Positions 1 to 8,791 of a stretch of 64,000 nucleotides of DNA are shown here, piece after piece. A model generated the notes under the pieces. It ran no database searches and was not told the origin of the DNA. It saw nothing but the letters and a program-made list of their open reading frames with translations. The DNA is from an uncultured Eubacteriales bacterium (GTDB taxonomy: Bacteria > Bacillota > Clostridia > Oscillospirales > CAG-382). How positions within the stretch are numbered: position 1 is the stretch's first letter; every line of letters starts with the position of its first letter. The translations under genes were made by a program, and so were the position numbers. Location: positions 1 through 64,000 of the forward strand of contig CAKSEL010000006.1 of assembly GCA_934446675.1 (NCBI GenBank). Direction: 5' to 3'.

Positions 1-47
1 CTTGTGCGTAGCCAGTATTCATTAGGGCTATGCCCGAAACTGAAATA

Positions 48-66
48 CCCCCCGTTTTACGGGGGG
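48..66 (-). terminator. Intrinsic terminator after the sensor kinase gene
   Basis: An 8-bp perfect stem (CCCCCCGT, loop TTT, ACGGGGGG) lies 25 nt beyond the kinase stop codon. The sequence after it on the minus strand is T-rich but interrupted, so termination is likely rather than certain. The remaining bases 1-47 hold nothing I recognise. Confidence 0.6.
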
Positions 67-90
67 ATGTTTATTATATTCAAATGCAAA

Positions 91-1392
91 TTATCTGTGT
101 GCTCTCGGAACGGTTATAAGCGTTTCAAAGACAAAATTATTCTTCCAGTATTCAAACTTTCCTCCCACAAGCGACATTATACGCTCACAGCTTTTAAGTC
201 CTATATTGGTGCTGAGGCGTTCGTCCTTGCGTTTGGATATGTAATTTATAACCGAAATGCGCAGCGTCTTGTCGTCAAGGCTCAGACTTACGGAAACAGG
301 CTTTGAAATATCGGCGTACTTTTTGATATTTGAAAAAATATTGTCAAATACTCTCTTTAAAACTGCGGCGTCGGTCGTAATCACGCATTCGTCCTGCATC
401 ACAACGGTATTTATCTTAAATCCGAGTTCGGAAAGTGCAAAGCTCTGCTCTCCGACAAGCTGCATGATAAGTTCGGACGCATTATATTCCTCAACATCAA
501 AATCGGCGTCCGTCTTGCTGAACAGCAGAAAATACCTGAACATAGTATCTGTCAGCGATTTTAACTGTTTTGCCTTATCGCGGCATATCTCGGCGTACTT
601 TTTTATAAGCTCGGTATCCGAAATTTTGCCGTCCGCGAGTGCGTCGGAATAAAGCAACAGCGACGTAAGCGGCGTTCTTATATCATGCGAAATTGCAGTA
701 ACAAGCTCAGTATTTGAACGGTACGCTTTCTGTTCGTTTTCGTAATGGCTGATGATTGATTTTCGCATATTTTCGGCGCTCTTTGCAAGCCTTGATATTT
801 CATCATCGCCTTTTTCGTCAATGCTTCGGTTCAGTTCACCTGCGTTTATAAGCTCAATCTCTTCATTTATCCGCCTGATACGCAGCAGCATTTTGAAAAA
901 AGTTCGCATTATAAGCGTACCTGCGGCGAGAAATCCGATAACGGCGGCGCATATTACAATTCTGCCATGGAGCCGCTTTTCGGTAAAATCATAAAGATAT
1001 ACCGTGTATTCTCCGTCTGCAAATCTGACTGTACCCGAATACGGAATTCGCCACAGTCTGCTGTGTCCCGAAATCTGATTTTCTGCGCCGACAAGAGGAC
1101 TGATATCTTTATTTACGCTTACGGTTATGTATTTTTTCTTTTGGCACCACTTTTTTGTAAGTTCGGTATCAAAAGATGAAATATTATTCTTTGAAACATA
1201 TGCGCTGTACTGCGCAAAATATTGACTTTGTCTTGCAAGCTGTCTGGAATCCGACATATACAGATTATCTATGAGAGATCTTCCGGCAAGGCTTATAAAG
1301 AAAAACGCGCACAGTCCGACAGCAAACGCAGCTACCACGCATACGGTAAATCTCAGCGCCAAAGATACGGATTTATTCTCACGAGCCTGCAT
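91..1392 (-). CDS. Membrane sensor histidine kinase
   Basis: This is a 433-residue two-component sensor kinase that should phosphorylate the response regulator encoded just upstream. Seen in the sequence: an N-terminal membrane segment, an extracytoplasmic domain of about 100 residues, a second membrane segment (CAAVIGFLAAGTLIM), a HAMP-like linker, a HisKA box with the phospho-acceptor His in ISHDIRTPL, and an HATPase domain with N-box RVFDNIFSNIKKYAD. I chose the ATG at 1392, which overlaps the regulator stop by 14 nt, over a start 20 codons further upstream that would lie deep in the regulator. The ligand is unknown. The overlap implies translational coupling. Confidence 0.9.
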   Translation of the reverse strand: MQARENKSVSLALRFTVCVVAAFAVGLCAFFFISLAGRSLIDNLYMSDSRQLARQSQYFAQYSAYVSKNNISSFDTELTKKWCQKKKYITVSVNKDISPLVGAENQISGHSRLWRIPYSGTVRFADGEYTVYLYDFTEKRLHGRIVICAAVIGFLAAGTLIMRTFFKMLLRIRRINEEIELINAGELNRSIDEKGDDEISRLAKSAENMRKSIISHYENEQKAYRSNTELVTAISHDIRTPLTSLLLYSDALADGKISDTELIKKYAEICRDKAKQLKSLTDTMFRYFLLFSKTDADFDVEEYNASELIMQLVGEQSFALSELGFKINTVVMQDECVITTDAAVLKRVFDNIFSNIKKYADISKPVSVSLSLDDKTLRISVINYISKRKDERLSTNIGLKSCERIMSLVGGKFEYWKNNFVFETLITVPRAHR

Positions 1393-2044
1393 AGCTGTAC
1401 CCCTTACCCCAGACGGTCTGGATATATTTGGGCTTTGTAAAATCATCCTCAAGTTTTTTTCTGAGATTGAGAATGTGAACCATTACGGTATTTGCCGAAG
1501 AAGGAAGATACTTTTCTCCCCATACCGCCTCATATATCATACTGTTTGAAAATACAGTACCCTTATGTGAACGCAGAAATTCAAGCAGCTCATATTCTTT
1601 ATCGGTAAGCGGAATGACCTTGCCGTTTTTTGTAACGCTGCGGTCGGAGGTATTAACGGAGAACTGCGTTTCCTCGCCGGTTCCCGAACGCTTTATCAGG
1701 GATCTTATTCTTAAAAGCAGTTCAACGCTCGAAAACGGCTTTGAAAGATAGTCGTCGCCTCCCGCCTCATATGCCTCTGTTTTATCGTTATCGGAGCTTT
1801 TTGCGGTAAGAAACAGTATCGGACAGTTACTGAAGGTGCGTATTTGTTTTGCACATTCGACACCCGACATAAAAGGCATTACTATATCAAGTATAACACA
1901 GTCAAATTTTTCACCGCTCTTTACTATATCCGACGCACTTTTGCCGTCGGCAGCCTTAACGACCTCATATCCTTCACCTTTGAGCAAAAATTCAACAGCG
2001 TCGCGTATATCCGCTTCATCATCAACAACAAGTATTCTCTTCAA
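1379..2044 (-). CDS. OmpR/PhoB-type response regulator
   Basis: This is a 221-residue DNA-binding response regulator. The receiver domain shows the acidic pair in ILVVDDE, the phospho-acceptor Asp in CVILDIVMPF, Thr in FLTAK and Lys in YLSKPF. A C-terminal winged helix follows (DKEYELLEFLRSHKG to YIQTVWGKGYSY). I chose the TTG at 2044: it gives the typical N-terminus MKRILVVDDEAD and the usual family length, with GGAG 11 nt upstream, while longer frames run into the promoter. It is co-transcribed with the overlapping kinase. Direct repeats upstream of the promoter may be its own binding sites. The regulon is unknown. Confidence 0.92.
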   Translation of the reverse strand: MKRILVVDDEADIRDAVEFLLKGEGYEVVKAADGKSASDIVKSGEKFDCVILDIVMPFMSGVECAKQIRTFSNCPILFLTAKSSDNDKTEAYEAGGDDYLSKPFSSVELLLRIRSLIKRSGTGEETQFSVNTSDRSVTKNGKVIPLTDKEYELLEFLRSHKGTVFSNSMIYEAVWGEKYLPSSANTVMVHILNLRKKLEDDFTKPKYIQTVWGKGYSYAGS

Positions 2045-2093
2045 TGCGACATCAGCTCCTTTATTCCAAGCATTGCTTGCCTTTCCAAGATAT

Positions 2094-2152
2094 ATTATAA
2101 TATATTTTGCCGCTTTTGGCAACACATTAGGTCTCAATTAAGAATTATTAAG
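2094..2152 (-). promoter_or_regulatory. Promoter and candidate autoregulatory site of the two-component operon
   Basis: On the minus strand TTGCCA (2117-2122) is separated by 17 nt from TATAAT (2094-2099). The -35 box lies inside an inverted repeat TTGCC-6-GGCAA (2107-2122). Just upstream, two direct copies of CTTAAT (2147-2152 and 2137-2142) are spaced 10 bp apart, one helical turn, as is usual for OmpR-family binding sites. Confidence 0.6.
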
Positions 2153-2231
2153 GACAGCGGATATTTTTACGCAAAATCGTAGGGACACACAATCTATTTT
2201 TGCAAATAGCAGACTTTTTTATCAAAAGGGC

Positions 2232-2260
2232 TTGACAAATACAGGCAAATGTTATATAAT
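2232..2260 (+). promoter_or_regulatory. Consensus sigma-70 promoter of tRNA-Arg
   Basis: TTGACA at 2232-2237, a 17-nt spacer and TATAAT at 2255-2260 form a perfect housekeeping promoter 26 nt before the tRNA. Confidence 0.9.
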
Positions 2261-2286
2261 ATAAAAGCTGTCGAAAGACAGGCAAT

Positions 2287-2363
2287 GCGCTGCTAGCTCA
2301 GCTGGATAGAGTGTTTGGCTACGAACCAAAAGGTCAGGGGTTCGAGTCCCTTGCAGCGCGCCA
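2287..2363 (+). tRNA. tRNA-Arg (anticodon ACG)
   Basis: This is a 77-nt cloverleaf with acceptor stem GCGCTGC/GCAGCGC, a D-arm containing GCTCAGCTGGATAGAGT, anticodon stem TTTGG/CCAAA with loop CTACGAA (anticodon ACG), and a T-arm with GGTTCGAGTCC. It has discriminator G and an encoded 3' CCA. ACG, with A34 edited to inosine, reads CGN arginine codons. Confidence 0.97.
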
Positions 2364-2388
2364 CAGCCGGTATTATCCGGCAATCAAA

Positions 2389-2417
2389 GCCGTCCATTTA
2401 GTTGGGCGGTTTTTTTA
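2389..2417 (+). terminator. Intrinsic terminator of tRNA-Arg
   Basis: The stem CCGTCC/GGGCGG (one G-T pair) is followed by a run of eight T residues. The downstream gene therefore probably depends on read-through or on a promoter I cannot see. Confidence 0.85.
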
Positions 2418-2468
2418 TTGACAACAAACAACGTTCGTGATAACATAAACAAAAAGGAGGAACAAGTT

Positions 2469-3398
2469 GTGAAGAATACGAGAAATTTTATAATCGGCTT
2501 TATGGACTTCTACGACTACCCCGCCGAGGCAAAAGATACCATTATAAAAGCATTTGACACAATGGAAAATTCCGAGTTTAAACAGGCTTTTTACGAGATT
2601 GCAAACAAGTATTTCAAAGAGGTAAAAATCGAAAAAACTGTTTTGGTTTCCGAAAAAATCAAGGATATTGCCGCGCAAAGCGGAATTCACGAATACACCT
2701 TGAAATTTTTACTCTTATTAATATGCGCCGAACAACTGCTTGCTTTATACCGCGCGACAAACATTCCCGATGAAGTTTACTACAATACAATGTATGATCT
2801 CAAAGCAAAGCTCAACGAGTGCAAAACAGTTAAAAACGTTTGGGGAACTTTTACAAGCGGCTGGTATTGCGGGATTTTTTCCATGCGCACTTTCGGTTTA
2901 GGCAGGCTTGAATTCGAAATGTCGGAATTCCCTTTTGAGAACGGTTATCATCACGGCGGAATTCATATAAACAAGGGTGACTTTGTTGTATTTGCTCACA
3001 TTCCGTCGGGTTCTCCTCTGACGCATGAAAGCACATACGATTCTTACCGAAAGGCTTATAATTTCTTTTCGGACAAACTGGGTAACAAGCCTCTTGTGAT
3101 ATGCTGTCATTCGTGGCTGCTATATCCCGACACAAAAGATTTGTTTAAATGCAGCCGTCACATTACCGATTTCTATAATGACTTTGACATAATTACAAAA
3201 GATGAATCTGAAGGATTTTCAAATGCATGGCGCGTTTTCGGAAAAGACTACAATCAAAGCGAGATAGATTCATTGCCCGGTAACACCTCACTTCAGCGAA
3301 ATTTTATACAGTGGCTGAAAAAAGGCGGCAAAACCAGAAACGGTTTCGGTGTTATCATATTTGACGGGCAAAAAATCATTAATAAGGAAACAGTTTAA
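2469..3398 (+). CDS. Acyltransferase-like protein (NAT_N / GNAT_C type)
   Basis: This is a 309-residue cytoplasmic protein without signal peptide or membrane span. The layout, a helical first half followed by a mixed domain with LGRLEFEM and VVFAHIPSGSPLTHES, resembles Clostridia proteins described as having an NAT_N domain and a GNAT-like C-terminal domain. If so it transfers an acyl group to an unknown acceptor. I chose the GTG at 2469, with AGGAGG 8 nt upstream, over a TTG that lies in the tRNA terminator. It stands alone between the tRNA and deoD. Family assignment is from recalled motifs and is moderate; function is open. Confidence 0.6.
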   Translation: MKNTRNFIIGFMDFYDYPAEAKDTIIKAFDTMENSEFKQAFYEIANKYFKEVKIEKTVLVSEKIKDIAAQSGIHEYTLKFLLLLICAEQLLALYRATNIPDEVYYNTMYDLKAKLNECKTVKNVWGTFTSGWYCGIFSMRTFGLGRLEFEMSEFPFENGYHHGGIHINKGDFVVFAHIPSGSPLTHESTYDSYRKAYNFFSDKLGNKPLVICCHSWLLYPDTKDLFKCSRHITDFYNDFDIITKDESEGFSNAWRVFGKDYNQSEIDSLPGNTSLQRNFIQWLKKGGKTRNGFGVIIFDGQKIINKETV

Positions 3399-3450
3399 TT
3401 AAACGCCTGTAATTCCTGCCGGTATCCGGCATACATCTTCAAAACAAAAG

Positions 3451-3480
3451 ACCGGGAAACTAATCCCAGTTTATTTTTAT
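3451..3480. terminator. Bidirectional terminator between convergent genes
   Basis: ACCGGGA and TCCCAGT (7 bp, one wobble) flank a 6-nt loop. On the plus strand TTATTTTTAT follows, and on the minus strand CTTTTGTTTT follows, so the hairpin can end both the acyltransferase-like gene and deoD. A second hairpin without a T-tract (TGCCGG/CCGGCA) lies at 3417-3431. Confidence 0.7.
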
Positions 3481-4208
3481 ACATTTTCTGCGGCTGCGGT
3501 TTCAAGTGCAAGTTCTATCATATCCGTAAAAGAGCTTTGACGTTCGTCAGCAGTCGTCTGCTCTCCCGTCACAAGACTGTCCGAGACCGTAAACAATGCA
3601 AGCGCGCGCTTTTTTGCTGCGGCTGCATTAATGTACAGCGCCGCCGTTTCCATTTCAACCGCAAGCACGCCCATATCCGCCCATTTTTTATTCATATCGG
3701 TTTGCGCCGAATAAAAAGTATCGCTTGTTATAACATTTCCGACATGAAAAGCAAGGTTTTTATTTCTGCATATTCCGGCAGCCCTTGACAAAAGCGAAAA
3801 ATCCGCAATCGGTGCAAAGCTTCCGTTCAGTTCAAACTGCGAGCAATAGTTTGAATTAGTACACGCTCCCATTGCAAGCACTATATCACGCACTTGAACG
3901 TCTTTATTTATCGCTCCTGCCGTACCGACGCGTATAATTTTCTCGACGCCGAAGAAATTGAACAATTCATAGCTGTAAATACCCATGGACGGCATACCCA
4001 TACCGCTTGCCATGACCGAAACGCGCTTTTCCTTATAAAATCCTGTATAGCCTCCGATACCTCTTACGTCATTTACAAGTTTTGCGCCGCTAAGAAAGTT
4101 TTCGGCAATAAACCGCGAACGTTTCGGATCGCCGGGCATAAGAACCGTCTTTGCAAAGTCCTCGGGCACTGCGTTTATATGCGGCGTCGGGTAATTTTTC
4201 CCGGACAT
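3477..4208 (-). CDS. deoD: Purine-nucleoside phosphorylase, DeoD type
   Basis: This 243-residue enzyme splits purine (deoxy)ribonucleosides with phosphate to free base and (deoxy)ribose-1-phosphate in purine salvage. The sequence has the N-terminal MPGDPKRS phosphate-binding motif, a GMGMPSMGIY loop, the RVGTAGA segment, the nucleoside-binding MEMETAALY-like stretch (AVEMETAALY) and VSDSLVTGEQTT near the end. Its length matches hexameric DeoD. It is monocistronic, with its own promoter and a convergent terminator. Confidence 0.95.
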   Translation of the reverse strand: MSGKNYPTPHINAVPEDFAKTVLMPGDPKRSRFIAENFLSGAKLVNDVRGIGGYTGFYKEKRVSVMASGMGMPSMGIYSYELFNFFGVEKIIRVGTAGAINKDVQVRDIVLAMGACTNSNYCSQFELNGSFAPIADFSLLSRAAGICRNKNLAFHVGNVITSDTFYSAQTDMNKKWADMGVLAVEMETAALYINAAAAKKRALALFTVSDSLVTGEQTTADERQSSFTDMIELALETAAAENV

Positions 4209-4244
4209 TTATATCAGCCTCCGTTACATTATATTCACAGTTAT

Positions 4245-4273
4245 ATTTTAGCATAAATTAACTTTTGTTACAA
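4245..4273 (-). promoter_or_regulatory. deoD promoter
   Basis: On the minus strand TTGTAA (4268-4273), a 17-nt spacer and TAAAAT (4245-4250) stand about 37 nt ahead of the deoD ATG. Confidence 0.6.
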
Positions 4274-4304
4274 CATATATTTTTAAAGATACAGACTTAT
4301 ACAT

Positions 4305-4332
4305 AAAAAAGTGCCGCCCTTTCGGGCGGCAC
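4305..4332 (-). terminator. Strong terminator after the large surface protein gene
   Basis: A 9-bp perfect GC-rich stem GTGCCGCCC/GGGCGGCAC with a 4-nt loop is followed on the minus strand by TTTTTT. Confidence 0.95.
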
Positions 4333-4352
4333 AGCTGGATATTTTAGTATTT

Positions 4353-7300
4353 TTATGCTGTCGGGAGCTCTTCAAGATTAAGTATTGCGTTTATAACAGC
4401 TTTCTGATCGTCGGTATATGAACCAAACTCATCAGATTCGCTCTTAGTCTTTGCAACATCGTAAATGCTTGCCGACATAGGCTCGCCGTAGTAATAAATG
4501 CCGTCCGCGGACTTAAAGTAAGGTCTTACAACAAGAACATCTTTATAGTTTGCGGCTTTCATACCTACGAGAGCTGCAGCAAAGAACGTATTGTTATCGG
4601 CGTTCCTGAAAGTAAGATGTGTCGTCTTATCATGCGATATTCCTGAAGTTTTCTTTACAGCGCTGTTATGTGTAAAGTCTGCTTCGTCAATCTTTGCAGC
4701 ATCAAGAAGTACCTTGCGGGTTACGATAAATCCGTATTCAACACTGTCATCTTTTGCAACATCATCAGCAACGCTTGCAACGAAACGCAGACCTGCGGGA
4801 GTCTTTGTTCTGATAGTTGTTTGATCAGCATAAGAAACAGGCGCATCATATGCGGGATTCCATACAGCGGTAATGTTTACATTCTGCTTGAATTGTGTTG
4901 CGGTCACGGTTGTTGCCTTTGCGCCGTCAACCGTCCAGCCGCCGAATACATAGCCTGCCTTGGTGTAGGAGGTAGTTGTCGGAAGTGTGATCACCTCGTC
5001 TTTTGCAAGGTAAACGGTTTCGGGTTCACCCTCAGCGCCGTTCGGATCAAGGTTTACAGACCACATTTCCTTGATCACATACTCTTTCAGGTTATATGTA
5101 AGACCTGCAGCAGGGCTGTTAGTCGAATCCCAAGTTCCACCAAAATGATCTTTATCGAACGCGGTAAGAATCGAGAGATCTGCACCAGTTTTAAAGAGCT
5201 TATCATATGTTCCGGTCCAGCTCTGTGCTCTCTCATAGAAATACTCGGTATTATAGGTCTTTCCTGTAATTTCGCCGAGTGCCTCAAGGCTTGATGCGGT
5301 TTTTGAACCGTCTGTGTACGATGTGCTGTTATTTCTTCTGGCAATATTGGAATAGTAATTCTCATTCATAATGGTAACGACACCGGTCACAGTCTGAGTT
5401 GTTCCGAGGAACTGTCCCTGCGTGCCGCCGCCGAGGAAGAGGTCGCCGTTCTTTTTATTGAAAGCAGCCTTTGAGCCGTCGAACAGACCGTCCTGGAAAG
5501 GAACATAAACGGAAAGTCCGGACGCGCCCTTAAAGGGATATTGGAAGTCTTCTGTATCATCATAAATGATAGAGGTCTTATAGAAATACTTGGTGTCGGG
5601 CTTGAACATTATGTTTGAAGCCTTGAGTGCTACCCACTGGTTGCCGTTTGTTCCGATTACAACCTTGAGAGAACCATTTTCGATAGTCGCAGAGCCGTTG
5701 TCTGCAGTGTTCCAAATGTTGTAGAATTTATTTGAGAAATCGCCGTTAGGAATAATGTTTTCTCCGTCGTCAAATGCTTTGTGTGTATATTCAACAGCAG
5801 TTCCGACAGAACCGGTTATTTTTCCGACTTCCTCTGTAAATGCGGATTTCACATAAACGATCTTTCCGACAGAAGGTTTAACGGCGTACATCTTATAAGT
5901 AACGCTGCCGTCGGAATTTTCAATTTTCTCAACATTACCGTTTCCGTTGAATACATTTCCGGAATCTGTAATTGCTGCCGCATAAAATTCGTCAGCGGCA
6001 TAACCGGGATCGGATTCATATGTTACATTAAGTACACCGCTTCTGTAATCTGCCGGGTCTGCGCCGTTTGCGGAAGTAAGAACAGGTGCAGGAGTAACAT
6101 CGAGCGTTACATCATCTGCAAGTATAAATTTAATACTTGCAATGTCCATTTCAAGACCGTTATATCCATTGTTGAGAATATCAAATCTGAAATTCTGCAT
6201 ACGGTCAAAATCTGTCCACTTGTAGGAAACGCCGTTTATGGCATAGTTTGTACTTCCTGCAAAATCAATATAAGCTGTATGCCAATCATTGTCAGCTAAC
6301 GTAATCGAATTTGAGTATAAGCACGTGCGCTGGGTGATGTCGGGATACGTAAGAGTTTCGTCAGTCTTATAAGCCGCAGGATCATTAAGCTTTAAGTAGA
6401 CTGACATACTATCGGAAGTGCCTTTAATAGCCTCCGGAATTGTGTTGAATCTGTACTTTATTGAAACACCCTTTACATTCTTTGTATAAAGAGGAGTTGC
6501 AAAATCTTTGGCAGTCATCTTCGGGTCGGCGACATAAAAGTTTGTAGCACCTTTTTTACTCTTGAATGTGAAACGCTGGAAACCGCCGTTCTCATCTGAA
6601 ACATAGGCGTTATATATATCGCCTCCCGGGATTGGGCCTACTGCGGAGGAGTTAGGATCGTTAAAATACTTTGAGAATGCTACGCTGTTATTGAATGTAA
6701 CGCTGTAACCGGGATGCGGCTGCGCATCGCCGAAAATTGCATAGAGCGTTATATCAGACGTAATCTTCAGCGATCCGGAAAGGACCTCTCCGTCAGGCGT
6801 AAGCGACCAGCCTTTGAACGCTCTTGTGGCGGAATAGTTACTCGGAGCATAAGACTTCAAGATCAAATCATTGCCGCTTCCAACAGCAACACTTGCAGGA
6901 ACCGTCGCGCTTTCGCCGTTAGCGTCAAAAGTAACGTTTGCAACATTAAGCTTGTAAATTCTGATGTTGTCAATGTAGTATGAAAAGTTTTCAACATCGG
7001 TAACAGTCACGCCGGAAGGTGTGTTGTCAAGGAAGTATACTACATGAACTTTGTTGGTAGAAGATGCGTTGCTGTTAAAACCGTGCAAAGAAGCAAATTT
7101 TGTAATTACCTTGTCGGTATCAGTAGCGGAGCTGAAAGCTCTCTTACCGCCGCCGGAGGTATCATGTGTATAACCGTCGCCTATCGAAACTCTGAGTTCG
7201 GTAAATTTCGGATCTTCAGAACCCGGAACATAGAAGTCTGCAAGCGCTGTATATCTTGCGTTGGGATCAGCTATTGCGGCATCTGTTACCTGACGCATAT

Positions 7301-8594
7301 TGACTGTGAAAATACTCATAGTCTGGTTGGTGCCGCTGCGTGTAATCTTTGCCATTTTGTTGCCGTTAACGTCGGTTATTACAGCAGTCGAATTGTTGTC
7401 GCTGCCGAATGCAGGCTGAATAGCCACACCGTCAGCATTCTTGGCACGTTCAAACTTAACGTAGTCAACGCCCCAGTTTACAATATTGGTGCCGATGTTC
7501 TTTTTCTGGAAATCATCAAACACAAGCAGTTCGCCGTATGTATCATCATAAAGCGGAACCCATTTTGCATAAAGAGTTTTACTTTCCGTAAGTGCGTAAG
7601 CCGTTGTGTACATTGCTTCGCCGTCGGGAGTTTCCGTCCAGCCGCGGAACAGATATTTCGTGTCATCATATCCGGTCGGCTTATAGGTATCCGCATTGAG
7701 ATTAAATGTTTCTCCGGTTTCTGCCGCCGGCACGGTTGCCTCTACACCGTTTGCGTCAAACGTAATTGTGGGATAGGGCTTGTAATAAATCTTAATATTA
7801 TCAATGCATACAGCACTCTGAAGAACGCCGGATGCATTTGTATCAGCGCAGGTGCTGTTTGACTGAACGCCGAACGAAGTGATTTTCTGAACGGTTGTGC
7901 CGTCAAGCGTCAGCTGTACGGTATTTGTATACCATTTGTCTGTTGTAAGCTTTGTTTTGACATCAACGCTCGTATCAGCACTTTTATCACCTGAACCACT
8001 GAAATTATAAAAAATACGGTTTCTGATTGATGTAACAGCCTCGCCGCCGTCATCGGGGAGCTTGTAGTCAGCTACAACAGTGTATGTACCCTTTGCTGTT
8101 AACGGCTGATTTCTAGTCCAGCCGTCGGGAGAATTCACATTCTGGAATCTGAGTAAAGTTACGGCGCTTCCGGTTGTTGTGCCGTTGTATACTTTTAAAT
8201 ATTTATTGCTACCGTCGCTTAAAATCTGAGCAACAGCAGACGAATTGAAACCGGTCGATTCGTCAAAACAAATTCTCGAACCAAGGCTGCCGAAAAATTC
8301 CGAGTTTATCCACTGCGGAATGGGATATTGCGTCGTTGCAGATCCATTCAAAAGATATGATCCTGTGGTACGCGACTCAAAATTTTCGCAAACTATGAGC
8401 GTTCCGTAATCCGTATCGGTTGCCGAAACTCCGTCGGGCAATTCGGCAGTAAGCTCTGCGGCTGCGGTTTCTTCGGGTAATGCGCTCTCTGTTACTTCAG
8501 CGGCGCTCTCGGCATATTCGGTAGCCGGCGCTGCGTAGGTAAAGCAAGAAAAGAGCATAGCAAGACATAATGCTAGGCTTAAAAACTTTTTCAT
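4353..8594 (-). CDS. Large secreted repeat protein with InlB-type B-repeats
   Basis: This 1413-residue protein begins with a Sec signal peptide (KKFLSLALCLAMLFSCFTYA) and an acidic Ala/Glu linker. It then alternates beta-sandwich, carbohydrate-binding-like modules of about 200 residues with at least three InlB/Flg_new B-repeats, seen as FDANGVEATVP...GWTETPDG...LYAKW, FDANGESATVP...GWSLTPDG and LDPNGAEGEPE...GGWTV. The C-terminal ~150 residues (TKTPAGLRFVASV onward) form a domain common in Clostridia surface proteins. There is no LPXTG motif, membrane anchor, SLH or dockerin that I can see, so it may be released or bind the wall non-covalently. No catalytic motif is evident; a glycan-binding role is an inference. 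Confidence 0.85.
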   Translation of the reverse strand: MKKFLSLALCLAMLFSCFTYAAPATEYAESAAEVTESALPEETAAAELTAELPDGVSATDTDYGTLIVCENFESRTTGSYLLNGSATTQYPIPQWINSEFFGSLGSRICFDESTGFNSSAVAQILSDGSNKYLKVYNGTTTGSAVTLLRFQNVNSPDGWTRNQPLTAKGTYTVVADYKLPDDGGEAVTSIRNRIFYNFSGSGDKSADTSVDVKTKLTTDKWYTNTVQLTLDGTTVQKITSFGVQSNSTCADTNASGVLQSAVCIDNIKIYYKPYPTITFDANGVEATVPAAETGETFNLNADTYKPTGYDDTKYLFRGWTETPDGEAMYTTAYALTESKTLYAKWVPLYDDTYGELLVFDDFQKKNIGTNIVNWGVDYVKFERAKNADGVAIQPAFGSDNNSTAVITDVNGNKMAKITRSGTNQTMSIFTVNMRQVTDAAIADPNARYTALADFYVPGSEDPKFTELRVSIGDGYTHDTSGGGKRAFSSATDTDKVITKFASLHGFNSNASSTNKVHVVYFLDNTPSGVTVTDVENFSYYIDNIRIYKLNVANVTFDANGESATVPASVAVGSGNDLILKSYAPSNYSATRAFKGWSLTPDGEVLSGSLKITSDITLYAIFGDAQPHPGYSVTFNNSVAFSKYFNDPNSSAVGPIPGGDIYNAYVSDENGGFQRFTFKSKKGATNFYVADPKMTAKDFATPLYTKNVKGVSIKYRFNTIPEAIKGTSDSMSVYLKLNDPAAYKTDETLTYPDITQRTCLYSNSITLADNDWHTAYIDFAGSTNYAINGVSYKWTDFDRMQNFRFDILNNGYNGLEMDIASIKFILADDVTLDVTPAPVLTSANGADPADYRSGVLNVTYESDPGYAADEFYAAAITDSGNVFNGNGNVEKIENSDGSVTYKMYAVKPSVGKIVYVKSAFTEEVGKITGSVGTAVEYTHKAFDDGENIIPNGDFSNKFYNIWNTADNGSATIENGSLKVVIGTNGNQWVALKASNIMFKPDTKYFYKTSIIYDDTEDFQYPFKGASGLSVYVPFQDGLFDGSKAAFNKKNGDLFLGGGTQGQFLGTTQTVTGVVTIMNENYYSNIARRNNSTSYTDGSKTASSLEALGEITGKTYNTEYFYERAQSWTGTYDKLFKTGADLSILTAFDKDHFGGTWDSTNSPAAGLTYNLKEYVIKEMWSVNLDPNGAEGEPETVYLAKDEVITLPTTTSYTKAGYVFGGWTVDGAKATTVTATQFKQNVNITAVWNPAYDAPVSYADQTTIRTKTPAGLRFVASVADDVAKDDSVEYGFIVTRKVLLDAAKIDEADFTHNSAVKKTSGISHDKTTHLTFRNADNNTFFAAALVGMKAANYKDVLVVRPYFKSADGIYYYGEPMSASIYDVAKTKSESDEFGSYTDDQKAVINAILNLEELPTA

Positions 8595-8609
8595 GTTCTT
8601 TCTCTCCTA

Positions 8610-8711
8610 TTAAGTATTTTGGAATTTTTTGGGAATGCGAAAAGGAAATCCGGACGTGTGGAATTCGGAAATGCTTCGGGAAAAACAAAATCCGCAACGT
8701 CGTTTATCCAT
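8610..8711 (-). CDS. Possible 33-residue leader peptide
   Basis: A short open frame starts at ATG 8711 with AAAGGAG 12 nt upstream. It encodes 33 basic/aromatic residues (MDKRRCGFCFSRSI...) and ends 15 nt before the start of the large secreted protein. It lies wholly within that gene's mRNA leader. It could be a translated uORF that couples or gates the downstream start, or a chance frame. No homology is recognised. Confidence 0.3.
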   Translation of the reverse strand: MDKRRCGFCFSRSISEFHTSGFPFRIPKKFQNT

Positions 8712-8762
8712 TGTAATGCTACGCTCCTTTCTGTTAAAATATCCATATTTTTTTACATTAAT

Positions 8763-8791
8763 AGTATAAGACTTTAAGTCACTTTTGTCAA
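8763..8791 (-). promoter_or_regulatory. Promoter of the secreted repeat protein with palindromic spacer
   Basis: On the minus strand TTGACA (8786-8791) is separated by 17 nt from TATACT (8763-8768). The spacer contains an 11-bp palindrome GACTTTAAGTC (8770-8780), well placed to be a repressor site. Confidence 0.75.

Noticed and set aside
4..306. 100-codon plus-strand frame at the window start
   Set aside because: It runs antisense to the end of the histidine kinase gene, lacks a ribosome site, and starts in the terminator region.
5781..7862. Several plus-strand frames of 90-270 codons opposite the large secreted protein
   Set aside because: They are Cys/Ile-rich shadows of the coding strand with no ribosome sites or family motifs.
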